DNA of 64,000 nucleotides, taken from contig OX243822.1 of assembly GCA_945859605.1 (NCBI GenBank), positions 766,808 to 830,807 of the forward strand. The letters are read 5' to 3'. Under the pieces are notes generated by a model. That model was not told where the DNA came from. It did not search any database and saw only the letters and a list, made by a program, of their open reading frames with translations. Positions 42,781-54,404 of this stretch are shown piece after piece. The position numbers and the translations under genes are program-made. The DNA is from Lumbricus rubellus (lineage: Eukaryota > Annelida > Clitellata > Crassiclitellata > Lumbricidae). Position 1 is the stretch's first letter. Every line of letters starts with the position of its first letter.

Positions 42781-45700
42781 TTATACGAGAGAGGCAATTT
42801 TTACGTGTCCATAGGCCAACGACTCCGACGAATTGAGTAGGTATCGCTTGTCATCGTACGGAGAAAGCGCTGCTTTTCGAATTTCAACTGTGTGAAGGTC
42901 ATGTTTCTTGCTTTGAATAACGCAAAATTTCGATGATGTTGGTTTCTCCTCCAATATACAGGCTCTATAGTCTGCGTGGCGAATGCTATTTTTCACAAAC
43001 GCCTTCTTTATGCCCTTCGCCGTCTTCTTCTCCTTTTCGTTAGGGAGCAGCAAACTATACATTTTCGACCTCAACCCGCAAAATTCCAACACCGCGGCCC
43101 CGTTACACTCGTCCTTAAACTTCCCAATTACCTTAGCGTTGGTGCGGCTGTGAAGGAAGTGTCCACAGGGGTAGTCTGAGGTGTCATATTCGTCTAAATT
43201 CTGTAACATGTCTTTGTACACGTCGTTTGTGTGAATGTGGTAGCAAAGGCTGTCCGTGTCTGTAAAAAGGAGTTTGCAAGCAGAGTCGTAGAGTGGAATT
43301 ATATGTTCGTAGTGGAATTCATACATTTTTAATTTTGAAATGTCCAAAATGCACATGCCTGCATAGAGCGGCTTGTTCAGGTAAACGTTTGAATTTGTTA
43401 ATTTTATGACTACCAAATCTTCGTTTATTATAGTGTACGATTCGAAATTTGGCCGAGCTATGAATCTTTTCGCGCGCTTTCCACTCATGACTAATTTGAC
43501 GTTTAGGTGCTTTCTGTTATTTTGCATTGTTTTGCCGTAGATAGAATTGTTCATAAGTTTGTAAAAGTCCTTTTCGAAGGAAGATTTGGCCACCTGTCGT
43601 TTGGACGTGTTGAAGTCGATATAGTTCTTCAACCACCGACTTTGCCGAAACTCGAGAATTTTGTGAATTTTGGTCATTTTCAAGCCCATTTTCAGATAGA
43701 ATTGTAAATTGCGGTAGTGAACGACGTATCGAGTCTTTGTCATTAGATTTGGTGTCAACTTTTCGACCCCCGCCCCAATTTTAGCCGAAATTTTCTGCGA
43801 AACGGACTTTGCGTAAGGAGATATCATCTCCGGTCGTATGTGCAGACTCTCTGGAGCAAGGGGATAGTCGTTGTGCGCGTCGTGGAGATGTGAAGGGTAC
43901 TCCAAGTCCACGTCCAACAAATAGCCCAAGTCGTCGTCAGTCTGTTTAGTGCTCAAGTCGAAATTTTCAATTTCGTCCGTCTCTAAGAATCTAAATTTGC
44001 CGGTCGGGAGCGGTTCGGACATTGCGTAACCGTACAGGTTGTTACAATCCAAATACATGATGTAACTATTTGGAATGTCAGGGTCGTATCCTTGGGCGAG
44101 ATACGGATTGTTCGCCTTTGCATAACGATTTGAAATCATAGAGACACCACCTCTCATGCCCCGCTCCACAAAAAGGTATATGTCTGGGTCTGTGATAAGG
44201 TCCAACTCCACTTTTGTCATTCTCAAGCACGCGTCAAAACTAAGGCCGGGGCTGCTGTAGTAGTGAAGCGCGTCAAGTCCGTAAAATTCCATAGACATTT
44301 TTCGAAAAGATTCGAAAACGTCAGCCAACAATACAACGTCCGTCTGCAAGTACAGGTCGTGATAGTCTTGCATAGTCTTCATGTCAAACGTCTGCCAAAC
44401 CTGTTGGGCATAGTCGTAGTCAGTCTGTGAAATGTCTTCTTCAGTAAGTTTGCTATAGAAGCAGCCTTTGGGAGGCAGAGTCCTTTCGGTCATTCTGCAG
44501 GCCGAAGTCATATATTCGTACGGAAATACCCCCTTACGCAAAAGCAATTTGTAATGGTCCGGAAAAAGTCGGCGCAAATGGTTGAATTTGGAATCCCCCT
44601 CTTTTGCCAAATTCTTCACCAACACGTCCAAACCACAGGTTAGAAATTGCAAAGAATCTAAAAATCGGATGTTATTCACTTCGAACGAAAGATATTTTTC
44701 CATGTTAGTGGCTTTTACATTAATTTCTTCGCTCGCAAACTCCTTGGTCATGTGTTTCAAGATGAGATGAGAGTCGTAACCCTTAAGATTGTGAAACACG
44801 ACAGGAAGAAAATAGTTGGGTGTTTTGTGTTTCTTTGACTTTGTAGGTTTTCGGAATTTCATTTTCAAGTTGCAGGGCGAGCAAAGAGCAGAAACAAAGT
44901 TACCAGTCATGTGACAGTGGTGTCGAACTTTGTTTTGATCGGTCAAAGGTGTAGAGCAAGAAGGACAAGCAGTACAAGAATCAAACTCTAGCCTCTGCTG
45001 CTGGGTAAGCGGCTTCATAGGTAAGTTGGTGGAAAGAATTTTGTTAATGCGCGTCTGTTCAGATTTTATGTGTGAAAAGAAATGATCCATGACGTCAGGA
45101 CCAGAATAGACATGAGGTTTGTTGTCGTTCAAGTGTGGAAAAGACGACACAGTCAGACAGCAGAACCCGCTGGGAGTGTGCGTGTCAAGAACTTTGGTCG
45201 CGCTGGTGTTGGAAGCAGAGGCGTTTGGTGCCAAGTAGCTCTCGAAATCGGCGTACAGGACGTACGGGACAGGCATTTCATGCTGAGTGTTTGTGAATTT
45301 TAGTGTGGAGTTTTCAGGAGTTGGATACCGCACGGACTGAAGGCCGTGCTTGCCACATTCCTCCATGTGCGCGTGTTTGACTGCAGCAGTTGTAAAGCAG
45401 CAGAGGCAGTATGGACAAGGAAATAATCTGGCTTTGTGAGAATTACGAGTGCTGAAGAGAGCAGAAAGGTTGCGTATTGTGATATAATGGCGCTTGTCCC
45501 CCTCATCGAGAAGCAAAAGATTGACAATGTGTTTTCTACCCCTGTAAGCACTTGCATAGAGAGGGGTAAATGTCTTGTCGTCCGAATTGAAATACATGAC
45601 GTTTATGCTATAGTCAGGATTCAGCCCCTCAAACAGTGGTATTTGTTCGATTTTCATTGGAAAGGTTAGGCCTCTGGTTTCAAGCTCACCCAGGTATCGC

Positions 45701-46102
45701 TTGTAGATGCTGATACGCTCAGCATGATTGGCCTGAAAGTGGGAAACTGCAAGCACGCTGTACAGAAAGCAGAATTCATCATCGTTGCGCAAATTCAGTG
45801 TTGCACATTTCCTGGCAATGTATTGCGGGGTAGGGATATAGCTGGAAGCCCCTATAGGGTCGAAGACGGCATTGCAAATTTTAAAGTCAACCACGCCATT
45901 TACCGTCCAGCCGGAACTTTGGCTCGTGAACGTATCTACCAATTCGTCGATTCTTTGCACGGCCTCTTGTAGTTGGTCTGCGATCTGCGATGGGTGTGTG
46001 AGTGTTGCCGGTACGGACTTGAAGTAGCCGACCGTCTGGGCTTCTCCGTCTGGTGTGGAGCGCTTGAAGTCCACATCGACCGCTACGTACCACTTCACCG
46101 GT
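42781..46102 (-). CDS. PolB: Polinton-like DNA polymerase B, last exon
   Basis: Encodes residues 280-1386 of the spliced product; the acceptor TTCTTTAG ends at 46103. In spliced numbering: a conserved FCFLYSVLAVSH segment near 390; a C2H2 finger (CPYC...H...C) at 509-529; exonuclease I YADFES (564, 566); a four-cysteine endonuclease VII/HNH-like insertion at 656-693 with HHCHMTGNF and CSPCN; exonuclease II FHNLKGYDSH (716-725); exonuclease III YLQTDVVLLAD (864-874); polymerase motif A YLDCNNLYG (963-971), motif B NNSIYGKTMQN (1131-1141), motif C FTDTDS (1226-1231). This set defines DNA_pol_B_2, protein-primed polymerases of Polintons, linear plasmids and related viruses. Both proofreading and polymerase aspartates are kept, so it looks active. 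It would copy the element from its termini. Whether the HNH-like part cuts DNA is inference. Confidence 0.92.
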
Positions 46103-46131
46103 CTAAAGAAATGCATAAAAATAACACACAC

Positions 46132-46385
46132 ACTTTACAAAATGCCCAAGGCTGTGAAAATTTGCCCAAGTCCCAACAAAATACAGAATTTTCTAAGTCC
46201 AACAATATTTTATGGTAGAATTTTCTAAGTTCAGTAGGATTTTAGCATAAAATTTTCTAAATACAAACAAAATGCAGAAATTTTCTAAGACCAATAGGAT
46301 TTTATGATAACATTTTCTAAGTCCCACAATAGTTTAGAGCGAAATGATGTGTTTAATATAAAGTTTGTGGCTTGTATACGCTTAC
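46132..46385. repeat. intron with AATTTTCTAAG repeats
   Basis: Five diverged ~45-bp units with ATTTTCTAAGTCCAACAA within the last intron of the polymerase gene. Confidence 0.6.
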
Positions 46386-46692
46386 CCTTCATCTCTGAAC
46401 GTGTCTTCGAGGGTGCTCGTCATGCGTGATGATTCCGTCAGCAGCATGTTATGTACGTCTGTTGTCTGTGGCGCTGGAAACGACACGTCTATGAACGTAT
46501 TCTGGGCGCTTGTCTTGATGTTTGGATTGACTTGTTTCTTGAAGCATGTGACACAGAGGTCTTGCCCGATCCTGAAGAAGCGCGAAGGCCGCCGGTTCTT
46601 ACATTGAGGACACTCTCGCCTGAGCATGCAGACTTCGCACAGCCCATTCGTCAAGTTGGCTGCTTTGTACGATCGACAGGAGTCACATCGAC
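46386..46692 (-). CDS. polymerase gene exon 6: cysteine-rich zinc module
   Basis: 307 bp; acceptor ATTCTTTAG, donor GTAAGC. Encodes four CxxC pairs: CDSC, CEVC, CPQC and CVTC, the last two separated by a Phe-rich basic stretch, then a polar linker. This looks like two zinc ribbons in front of the polymerase; the role is unknown. Frame joins exon 7 (phase 2 to 1). Confidence 0.8.
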
Positions 46693-46881
46693 CTAAAGAA
46701 TATCAAAAATTACAAAGGGCATTAAAGAATGCATGCTGTATATTCTCAATAAAAAATAAAAGGCTGTTAAAGTTCGCCTGCAATATACAGAAAACGTAGA
46801 GTTGAAAGTTTGTAGAAAGTGCGCATGCGCAGCATGCGCCATGTAAAAATTTGTAAAGGCGGAACGTTTGTAGATACATAC

Positions 46882-47037
46882 TTGACGGGCCGGGTTCTGC
46901 CGAGGTCTCGCCGGCTCCGCTGGAGTCGGCCGCCGCCGCCTCCGCCGGGCCAGGGCGCCCTTCTCCCGAGCCGCTAGCTTCCACATTGGCGCGCTTTGCA
47001 GCACGACCGGCGTCTGTCTCTGCCTTTCGTTTCAGTC
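46882..47037 (-). CDS. polymerase gene exon 5: Ala/Gly/Pro-rich linker
   Basis: 156 bp; acceptor GTGTTGTAG, donor GTATGT. Encodes a nuclear-localisation-like LKRKAETDAGRAAKR followed by low-complexity Ala/Gly/Glu/Pro. Confidence 0.75.
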
Positions 47038-47182
47038 CTACAACACACATTATTCGTCAAAATTATTCACCATGAATAAAATGTTACAAAATAATTTTAA
47101 ATATTGCATGTATTTTAAATGATTATAGAATTATTTTTTATAAATTTAAGAAGGTTTGAAAGTGTACAAGGTAAAAACTTAC

Positions 47183-47257
47183 TCATTTCTCGAATTCTCG
47201 CCTTCAGTTGAGCTTCTTCCTTGAGCAATTGTTCGAGATCTGCGTCGTGCTTGCTCG
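47183..47257 (-). CDS. polymerase gene exon 4: coiled coil
   Basis: 75 bp; acceptor GTTTATAG, donor GTAAGT. Encodes SKHDADLEQLLKEEAQLKAR, a Leu-spaced amphipathic helix. Confidence 0.72.
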
Positions 47258-47719
47258 CTATAAACAGAAATACCTGGTGTTTGAGAGCTAGGAAAATACA
47301 TGAGCCCTAATGCAAAGAATAAGAAGTTTATTTATCCATTTTGCTGTAGTCGAGTTGCAAAGAGAGTCTAATACAGAATATAAAGAATAAGAACTTTATT
47401 TACCCATTATGCTTCTGCTGTGGTAGATAGTCGAGTTGCAAAGGGAACCTTAGATTGTTAAAAAATTTCTATGTGCCAGAATACTCTTTCTATATCTACT
47501 TAATTTTCGCAGAGTTCGCTACTTTTGCAAAAAGTGTTAAAGTCAAATGCTCTGTGTCCGACAAGCGTTGATGTGTTTCGAACGTTGAACGTCTCTACTA
47601 GTTATAGGCGCGGGACTACTTTTTCACAAATTCCTCCGCGAAAGTAGTTCCACATAGTTGTGTGTATGACCGCGGAAGGATATATTTTTACGGTGGTGAT
47701 GCGGTTCATGTAATATAGA

Positions 47720-47723
<4 letters not shown>

Positions 47724-47802
<79 letters not shown>
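47724..47802. repeat. (TG)n microsatellite in an intron of the polymerase gene
   Basis: About 39 dinucleotide units between exons 3 and 4. Confidence 0.97.
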
Positions 47803-47803
<1 letters not shown>

Positions 47804-47835
47804 CACACAGGAAGACATAAAAGTGTGTAACTTAC

Positions 47836-48051
47836 TTGTTTGAGCTCCCTCTGGTGGCCGCCCGACGCGGCCCTCTGCTGCTGCCGACGAAATATTGCAC
47901 GGGCGGCTCTCTGCTGCTGTGGGCTTAGGATGGGGCGCCGACCCTGCCGCCGAAGTGGGATAATGGGCCTCTAATGGTTCAGTGTTTTGGACGCCGCCAT
48001 CCTCCACTGCTGTTGGCGCTACGTTGGAGCCACCGCTGATTTCATTACGTT
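47836..48051 (-). CDS. polymerase gene exon 3: disordered linker
   Basis: 216 bp; acceptor TCTGTTACAG, donor GTAAGT. Encodes 71 polar Ala/Pro/Gly/Glu-rich residues with no recognised domain. Confidence 0.72.
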
Positions 48052-48322
48052 CTGTAACAGAAATTTGCCGCGCGGTCAATATACGCAGGAAATATTCAAA
48101 TGCTGTTTGCTATAAAATGGTGAGGACCTTCGCATTGTGTAAGTATAATTATTATTATTATTATTATTATTATTTTCTCTAGGCTTCATAATACAAGAAT
48201 TTTCTGCACAAAGCCGCAGCGCGTTAGAGTTTACATGCCGCATTCTACAGGGACGCCAGTCCCAAGCGGGTAAAAAGGAGGAGGGTGACGCTAAAAAGCA
48301 GCACTGCTAAGAATATACATAC

Positions 48323-48397
48323 TCAATTGTTGAAGCATTGCAAGAGCTCTCGCTTCCAACTTCTCGATCTCCTCGATTTGTGCTTCCATTTCAGCAA
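48323..48397 (-). CDS. polymerase gene exon 2: coiled coil
   Basis: 75 bp; acceptor TTTTGTCTAG, donor GTATGT. Encodes AEMEAQIEEIEKLEARALAM, a strongly helical heptad pattern. Same size and phase as exon 4, so possibly an old exon duplication. Confidence 0.7.
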   Translation of the reverse strand: MLKWKHKSRRSRSWKRELLQCFNN

Positions 48398-48767
48398 CTA
48401 GACAAAATAAATAATATTCGTGTGTAAGTTCAGAGACTTGAGTCCTAGTTTCTTAAGTATTGATCTATAATAATAGGCTGCTATAGATCACATTCTGCGT
48501 ATAATAGGCCTACTACCCAGCGTCTCCTGACGCTGCTATAATACTACACATAATAATTATAGCAGTCTAATACTGCTACGCATCTTTTCCTACCAGCGCC
48601 AGCCCCAGGACTTGACAAAGTCAGATGCGTGCTTCTATGACCACAATATTATAAGCCTACATAAAAATTATCCTTGAAAATAAATTTAATTTCTACAGAT
48701 AGTTACATTTCAGCGAAATTAATGCTCCGGTTGAAATTTGGTAGATAAAATAATGTAGTACACTAAC

Positions 48768-48777
48768 CAGTCGCCAT
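48768..48777 (-). CDS. polymerase gene exon 1 with start codon
   Basis: ATG at 48777-48775 gives MAT and a split Val codon, then donor GTTAGT. The context GCCATGG is favourable for initiation. With the other six exons the frame is 1386 codons plus stop with no break. Very short first exons are hard to prove without RNA. Confidence 0.6.
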
Positions 48778-49644
48778 GGCGGAACGAATGCCTCGGAAGC
48801 GTCTGTAGAACCAGCGTGTTGTCCTCGAAATGGTCTGTAGAAGCGAGTTGACGACTGTTGAACGGCTGCGGTTGCTGATCTCGGCTAAGGATTGAACTTA
48901 TACACAGCCTAGGATGCGTTTTATAGAGAGTAGGACCCATGCATTTCGACATAATAAGGTTTGATGTTGCAAGATTTTTGTCTGGACAGACGGCTCTTCG
49001 TGTGTTTGTTTGTCTGTGTGAGTGATATGTCGCCACACTAGGGCTTGGTGGTGCAAGAAGTTTGTTTGGCCTGGCATCTCTTAGTGTTTGTTTGTCTGCC
49101 TTAGTATTCCTGGACAGGTCCAGACATGCATAGATGAGTAATGCTGCGGTTACTATACTCCAAAGCGCCCGTGATCAGATTTATGGGCAGAGGCAGATGG
49201 TCGGATGCGCATGACCAGCCTCAGAATGCTTACAATAGCGTGAAAGGTTACAATTACGCTCGCGGGTCTGAGGAGATAGATAATACGCGCTGTGTTGGCC
49301 GCTTCTTTGAAGCTGGCCGCTTCATTGTTTTCACGCGAGACCTGAATGACTCATATGCCTTTCAGCGGTATGTCTGTGGGTAGAGTGATGGGTACAGAGC
49401 GATAGAGATACAGAGACAGAGAAGGAGACATGGAAAGTCGTTGGTTTATTAATCGGTGTGTTGGAAGTTGATGTCTGCGCTTGGTGGGATGTTGATTCGA
49501 ATTCTTGCGCTGGCCGCGTACACCCTCCTGGCATAATGCGGAAGACAGTAAATGCCTGATAATTAGCATAATATATTAATAAATTATTAGCATAATAGCC
49601 GACCCCTATTGCTTGCCGTTTTCTGGAATGGTGCCGCAGCTCGT
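48778..49644. promoter_or_regulatory. 5' region of the polymerase gene inside the element
   Basis: 867 bp between the start codon and the right terminal repeat; must hold the promoter. No convincing second gene: the longest frame (49141-49383, plus) has no recognisable motif. Confidence 0.45.
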
Positions 49645-50045
49645 CGATTGGTCGCCGTTTCCTGGGATAGCGTGGAAGCCAGTACATAATAGGTAATTAG
49701 CATATTAGCATAATAAATTAGGGTTCCTGGAAGCACTACAAGCCAAGAAGGCCTGGCCTAGAAGCGCTCTAGTGTAAGCCATGGCCCATAGCCTAGAAGT
49801 CCTAGTAGCCTAAGTAGGCGTGCCCTAGAAGTGCTCGTAGCCAGGTAGACCGTTCCTGGAAGTCCTCTACTAGCCTGTATGCTAATTAGGTATGACGTAA
49901 TAGCCTAGCAGCCTATGGGGGCGTGGCCTAGAAGCCCTAGAAGCCTAGGAGGCGTGGCCTAGAAGGCGCCGCCGGCGCGTTTCCTCGAAGTCGCCGCTGG
50001 CGACGTTCCTAGAAGTGGAGGTCATCCCCGCCTTCTCCCTCTACT
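49645..50045 (-). repeat. right terminal inverted repeat (401 bp)
   Basis: Inverted exact match to 41972-42372; followed by the TGTATA duplication. Confidence 0.92.
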
Positions 50046-50169
50046 TGTATACGCACACATAATTAATCAGATGCACGTGTTGACTCTTTCTGTACATATT
50101 TAGGCCTACATGTACATACATACATTGTAATTATTCATACATAATAGTGGTGATAGTTTTAGTACGTGA

Positions 50170-50252
50170 AGACATTATGAATGTGAGTTTGCGCGCGTGC
50201 GTGTTTGCGCGTGTTGGAGTGTGTGTGTGTGTGTGTGTGTTAGTGTATGTGC

Positions 50253-50294
<42 letters not shown>

Positions 50295-50510
50295 TGTGTA
50301 TTACGTGTGTGCTTGTGTGTTAGTTCTGTGTGTGTGTGTGTGTTTTAGCTGCGTGTGTGTGTGTGTGTGTTATGTCTGTGTGCATGTGTGTTAGTTGTGT
50401 GTGTGTATGTCATGTGTGATTGTGTGTGTGTGTGTGTGTGTGCATTTGTGTGTGCATTTGTGTGTATGTGTGTGTTCGTGCGTCTGCCTGTGCGTGTGTC
50501 TGCAAAACAA
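50170..50510. repeat. TG-rich low-complexity tract
   Basis: (TG)n with GTTAG and GCG interruptions; Cys/Val-rich frames are artefacts. Confidence 0.95.
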
Positions 50511-51760
50511 CCCAGCGGTGCATTAAAAATCAGGAAGGTTAATCATTCTATCCGAACGTAAATCCTCTCGACGGTTGACTTTTCTACCGTTTTATGATCA
50601 ATCGCTCCAGCGTCAAACCCATCACTAAATAATAATATTACTAATTTATTATTTTGCTATTTTTCAACATTTTCATCTTATAGCATCTGACTAAATCATC
50701 TGCTAATGTCACTGTTATGGATGGAGCTGCTGAGGCTGGGAAACAGAGTTGCTGAGGCCGGGAATCTACACACAGCGGGCAACATTCCTACGAAGCTATC
50801 CGTCGAAAATACTCAGGTGAGGCTGGGTAAGATGAGTTGCAAGTGATGGTTATAAGGTGAAAACATCATCAAGGCAAGGTGAAGTAAATTACCGTCGTCA
50901 ACAAGGTAAAGGATGGCAAGTTACTGTCGTCATCAACGTATTAAGTAAGATTAATTGTCACCGTCATCAAGGTTACCATTTACATGAAAGTATAAAGTTA
51001 GACAAGTTACCGTCATAATCAGGGCAAAGAAGGGTTATAGGGTTACGTCGACATCAATGAAAATGTTGCAAGCTACCTTCATCATCAAGGTAATGTTTGG
51101 TGAGTTTAGCAACTGAATCATCGAGATAATAATTGGGTAAGTTTCCGCCATAATGTGAATAACCGCATCTTCATCAAGACAAGGTAATGAAAGTTACCGT
51201 CAGAATCGTGATAAGGTGAGTCAAAGTAATTCAAGGTAAGATGTGCAACCGCAGAGGTATACATGCTAATCAGAAATGACTTTATGTGATATAATAAGTT
51301 ACGGTAAATTAATAAATCGAAAATTAATTAATTATCAATGCCTTCATCAACACAAATCCTGTTGTTGGAAATTTGTTAAATGCTACAAAAATCAGAAAGT
51401 CGTGGGAATAGACCACGGTGTATTTTGAGTTCAGCGCTAGCAAGCTGGGTCGACTGTCGACCGCCTGCTAGGGCCGAGTCTGGATCCTCCCAGGGAGGGT
51501 CTGCAATATGTATATGAGCTTTTTGGTCTTCAAGTCACCCGCCTGGAGATGGATATTCACTGCGGGTGATCAAGGAAGATTTTTTTAGATGAAGGAATGA
51601 GGCGCAGAGAAGCAATGACTCGGTTATTGCTCCGACTTTGCTCTGATGATTCCCGCTGAGGCTGATGTCAGTCTTATTCGGTCGATTGCAGAATATACTG
51701 TGATGCTGTGTGCGTGTGAGAGTTTGCATTGTGGATGATTTTCATCTTGTTTCGGATCTA
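50511..51760. other. unique sequence, no gene recognised
   Basis: Contains many short CATCATCAAGGTAA-like diverged repeats (50850-51240). A 37-codon open stretch at 50706-50816 with a good donor is discussed among rejected items. Confidence 0.4.
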
Positions 51761-51764
51761 CATT

Positions 51765-52050
<286 letters not shown>

Positions 52051-52319
52051 TGTTGATGATGAGGAAGAGAAGGAAGTGAAAGAGGAAGATGAGAAGGAGG
52101 AGAAGGAGAAGGAGGGTGAAGATGACGACAATGATGATGATCACGACGATCAAAATCACAGTTCTAGCCACATCGGTCTCTGAACCCAACAGACATGATT
52201 CTATTACGTCAGCAGACGCCCCACCAATCCATCTAAAACGGAATCCAGTTCTAATTAGGTTTCCGATTTCTCCGGAATAATAATAATCGAGGTTCCTGGA
52301 AAGAGTTTCCATCACCAAT

Positions 52320-52615
52320 CAGGGCCGGATTAAGGCATGTTCAACATGTTCGGCGGAACAGGGGCCCCCACACTTTAGGGGCCCCCACAAATGTGCGAAC
52401 ACAAATATTTTTTCTCAAATTTCGGCCAGACGACTATTGTCCCAAACATTTCGGCGGCGGATGACTAAATTGAAAAAAAAGGTCATCAACTTTTTCTGCC
52501 GATGAAATGGTATGATTTTCCCGAAAAATTTGACAACTTTTCCGCAAAAGATTTCCGAACAGGGCCCCCATAAAATTTCCCGAACAGGGCCCCGACATTG
52601 CTTAATCCGGCCCTG
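52320..52615. mobile_element. 296-bp hAT MITE
   Basis: Ends CAGGGCCGGATTAAG and CTTAATCCGGCCCTG are perfect inverted repeats with a perfect 8-bp duplication TCACCAAT (52312-52319 and 52616-52623). Confidence 0.9.
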
Positions 52616-52859
52616 TCACCAATGTCTGTCTCTTACCTGGCTACCTGGATCTTCTTCCGCCGTCCATCCAGCTGTCCTCGGATGCGATCCCACCGATGGA
52701 TACGGACAGATTGGACTCTGTGAAGGAAAGAATGGAAAACATGTACAACGACTGATGGAAAATTGTACATTTCAACTAAAGATGCATGCATAAGTAGATC
52801 CAGGAATTGGTTATTCTTGGATAGGTCTATTATAGGAATTGTTTTAATTATCATTATTT

Positions 52860-53055
52860 ATTAATATTAATTATTTCGTAATCGTCATCATTGTCGTCGT
52901 CGTCGTCACCGTCATCGTTATGATGGTGAGGGTGATAACGATGGCGATGACGATCTGATGACGATGATGATGATGCCGATGATGGCGATGGCGATGACGA
53001 TGATGATAACGATGGCGATGACGACGACGATGATGATGATGATACTTGTTTTCTT
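52860..53055. repeat. GATGACGAT-type imperfect trinucleotide tract
   Basis: Mixed GAT/GAC/GGC triplets at 52880-53042. Confidence 0.8.
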
Positions 53056-53675
53056 TTTTTTTAAAAGAGGATGATGATACTATTGTTGACGACTGACTCT
53101 AAGGTTAGGAGAGAAATAGCTTGAACACAATTTTTGAACAGAGTCAGTATATATAAATGGAGATCAATCGTTGTGAAGGTGTCTAAATGCTCACAATTTT
53201 TTTAAATTATGAAGATCTTGTGGCTTGCAAATTCTCTTACGTCGACCTTGTAATAATAATGGATGCGCAGTGATAGGCCTACTAGAAATTTATCGCGGTC
53301 GATAAATAAATAGTTTAGCTTACACCATTTTAAAGGTGTTAAAACTTTGATTATTATAAACAGGATCATGCGATTGATAATTTGCCAGCGCATCTTGCAT
53401 TGCCCTCTTCCTATATCCAAACTCGGGACTGGCACTACCAGAGAGCGGACTGTGGTGGAGTTGCTAAGGCAGTCGTTTGACCTGCATGGACTCACGGTGG
53501 AATGGATTAAGACCAAAGTGCGCGAAGGTTGTGTTTAACGGCCATGCAACGTTTGATGTATGGCATGCCAAAGGCCGCATAATAATACTGATTCTGCTAT
53601 GCATGAAGCCTCACAATTGGCCATGTAGGTGAATTTCTATTCGCAAGATGGCACATGTTGTGACGTGCGTAATGC

Positions 53676-53677
<2 letters not shown>

Positions 53678-53727
<50 letters not shown>

Positions 53728-53970
53728 GTGTATATATATAAATATACTACTTACAAACGGACGTACGGACGGACGGACATACGACTGACTGACTGACTGA
53801 TTGACTGACTGACTGACTGACTGACTGGCTGAGTGATTGACTGACGAACTGACTGACTTACTGACTGACTGACTTAATGACTGACTGATTGACTGACTGA
53901 TTGACTGACTGACTGACTGACTGACTGATTACTGACCGACCGACCGACCGACCGACCAACCGACCGACTG
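53678..53970. repeat. (TA)n followed by (GACT)n and (GACC)n
   Basis: (TA)n at 53678-53720, then a tetranucleotide tract of ACTG/GACT at 53782-53930 grading into CCGA at 53931-53970. Confidence 0.95.
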
Positions 53971-54404
53971 AACAGAAACATACGCGCAAATACACATACC
54001 CATTCAGGCCCACATACAAAGACAGGCGTGTGGCAGAACGATATGTATAGAAACAAATAGACAGACACACGCAAAATAATGTGCAAAAAAGGTCGATGCT
54101 GCATTCAATTACAGCATGCGTGAAAAGTTAACCGGACATACATTGAAGAGGGTTAATTTTTTTATGCACACGCTGTATATGCCGCAGCTGAATGAATTTA
54201 GTTTTTCGAAGACGCTGTATAACGCCTTGGAGTATAGGATAATTCGCTATCGGGCATGCTTTTCAACGGAATCATTTCTTCTGGAGCACGGTGTAATTCT
54301 TTTGAAAGATGCATGGTACTTTATTTTGAACACGGTGTATGCCAGGTTATTGCGAGGCCCAGAAAATTAGGAATGCACGATCGTGGGGATTCTGGGATGC
54401 CTGG
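53971..54404. other. no gene recognised
   Basis: Unique sequence; an 84-codon open frame at 54116-54370 has no family signal. Confidence 0.35.

Larger units (their letters stand above)
41972..50045 (-). mobile_element. 8.07-kb Polinton-like element with one polymerase gene
   Basis: The 401-bp terminal inverted repeats match base for base by eye and start 5'-AGTAGAGGGAGAAGG. They are flanked by a perfect 6-bp duplication TGTATA (41966-41971 and 50046-50051). 5'-AG ends and 6-bp duplications are Polinton/Maverick features, as is a protein-primed-type DNA polymerase B. Classical elements are 15-20 kb and also carry retroviral-type integrase, FtsK-like ATPase, protease and capsid genes; none is seen here. 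The only gene is the seven-exon minus-strand polymerase. Matching repeats and an unbroken spliced frame suggest a recent insertion. Confidence 0.85.

Noticed and set aside
41971..50046. 4-bp GTAT duplication as an alternative border of the polymerase element
   Set aside because: Moving the border one base gives a perfect 6-bp TGTATA duplication and 5'-AG ends, which fits Polintons better.
53347..53538. Open frame with VVELLRQSFDLHGLTVEWIK
   Set aside because: Part overlaps a dispersed repeat (CGGGACTGGCAC...AGAGCG, also near 56920); donor weak; no homologue recognised.
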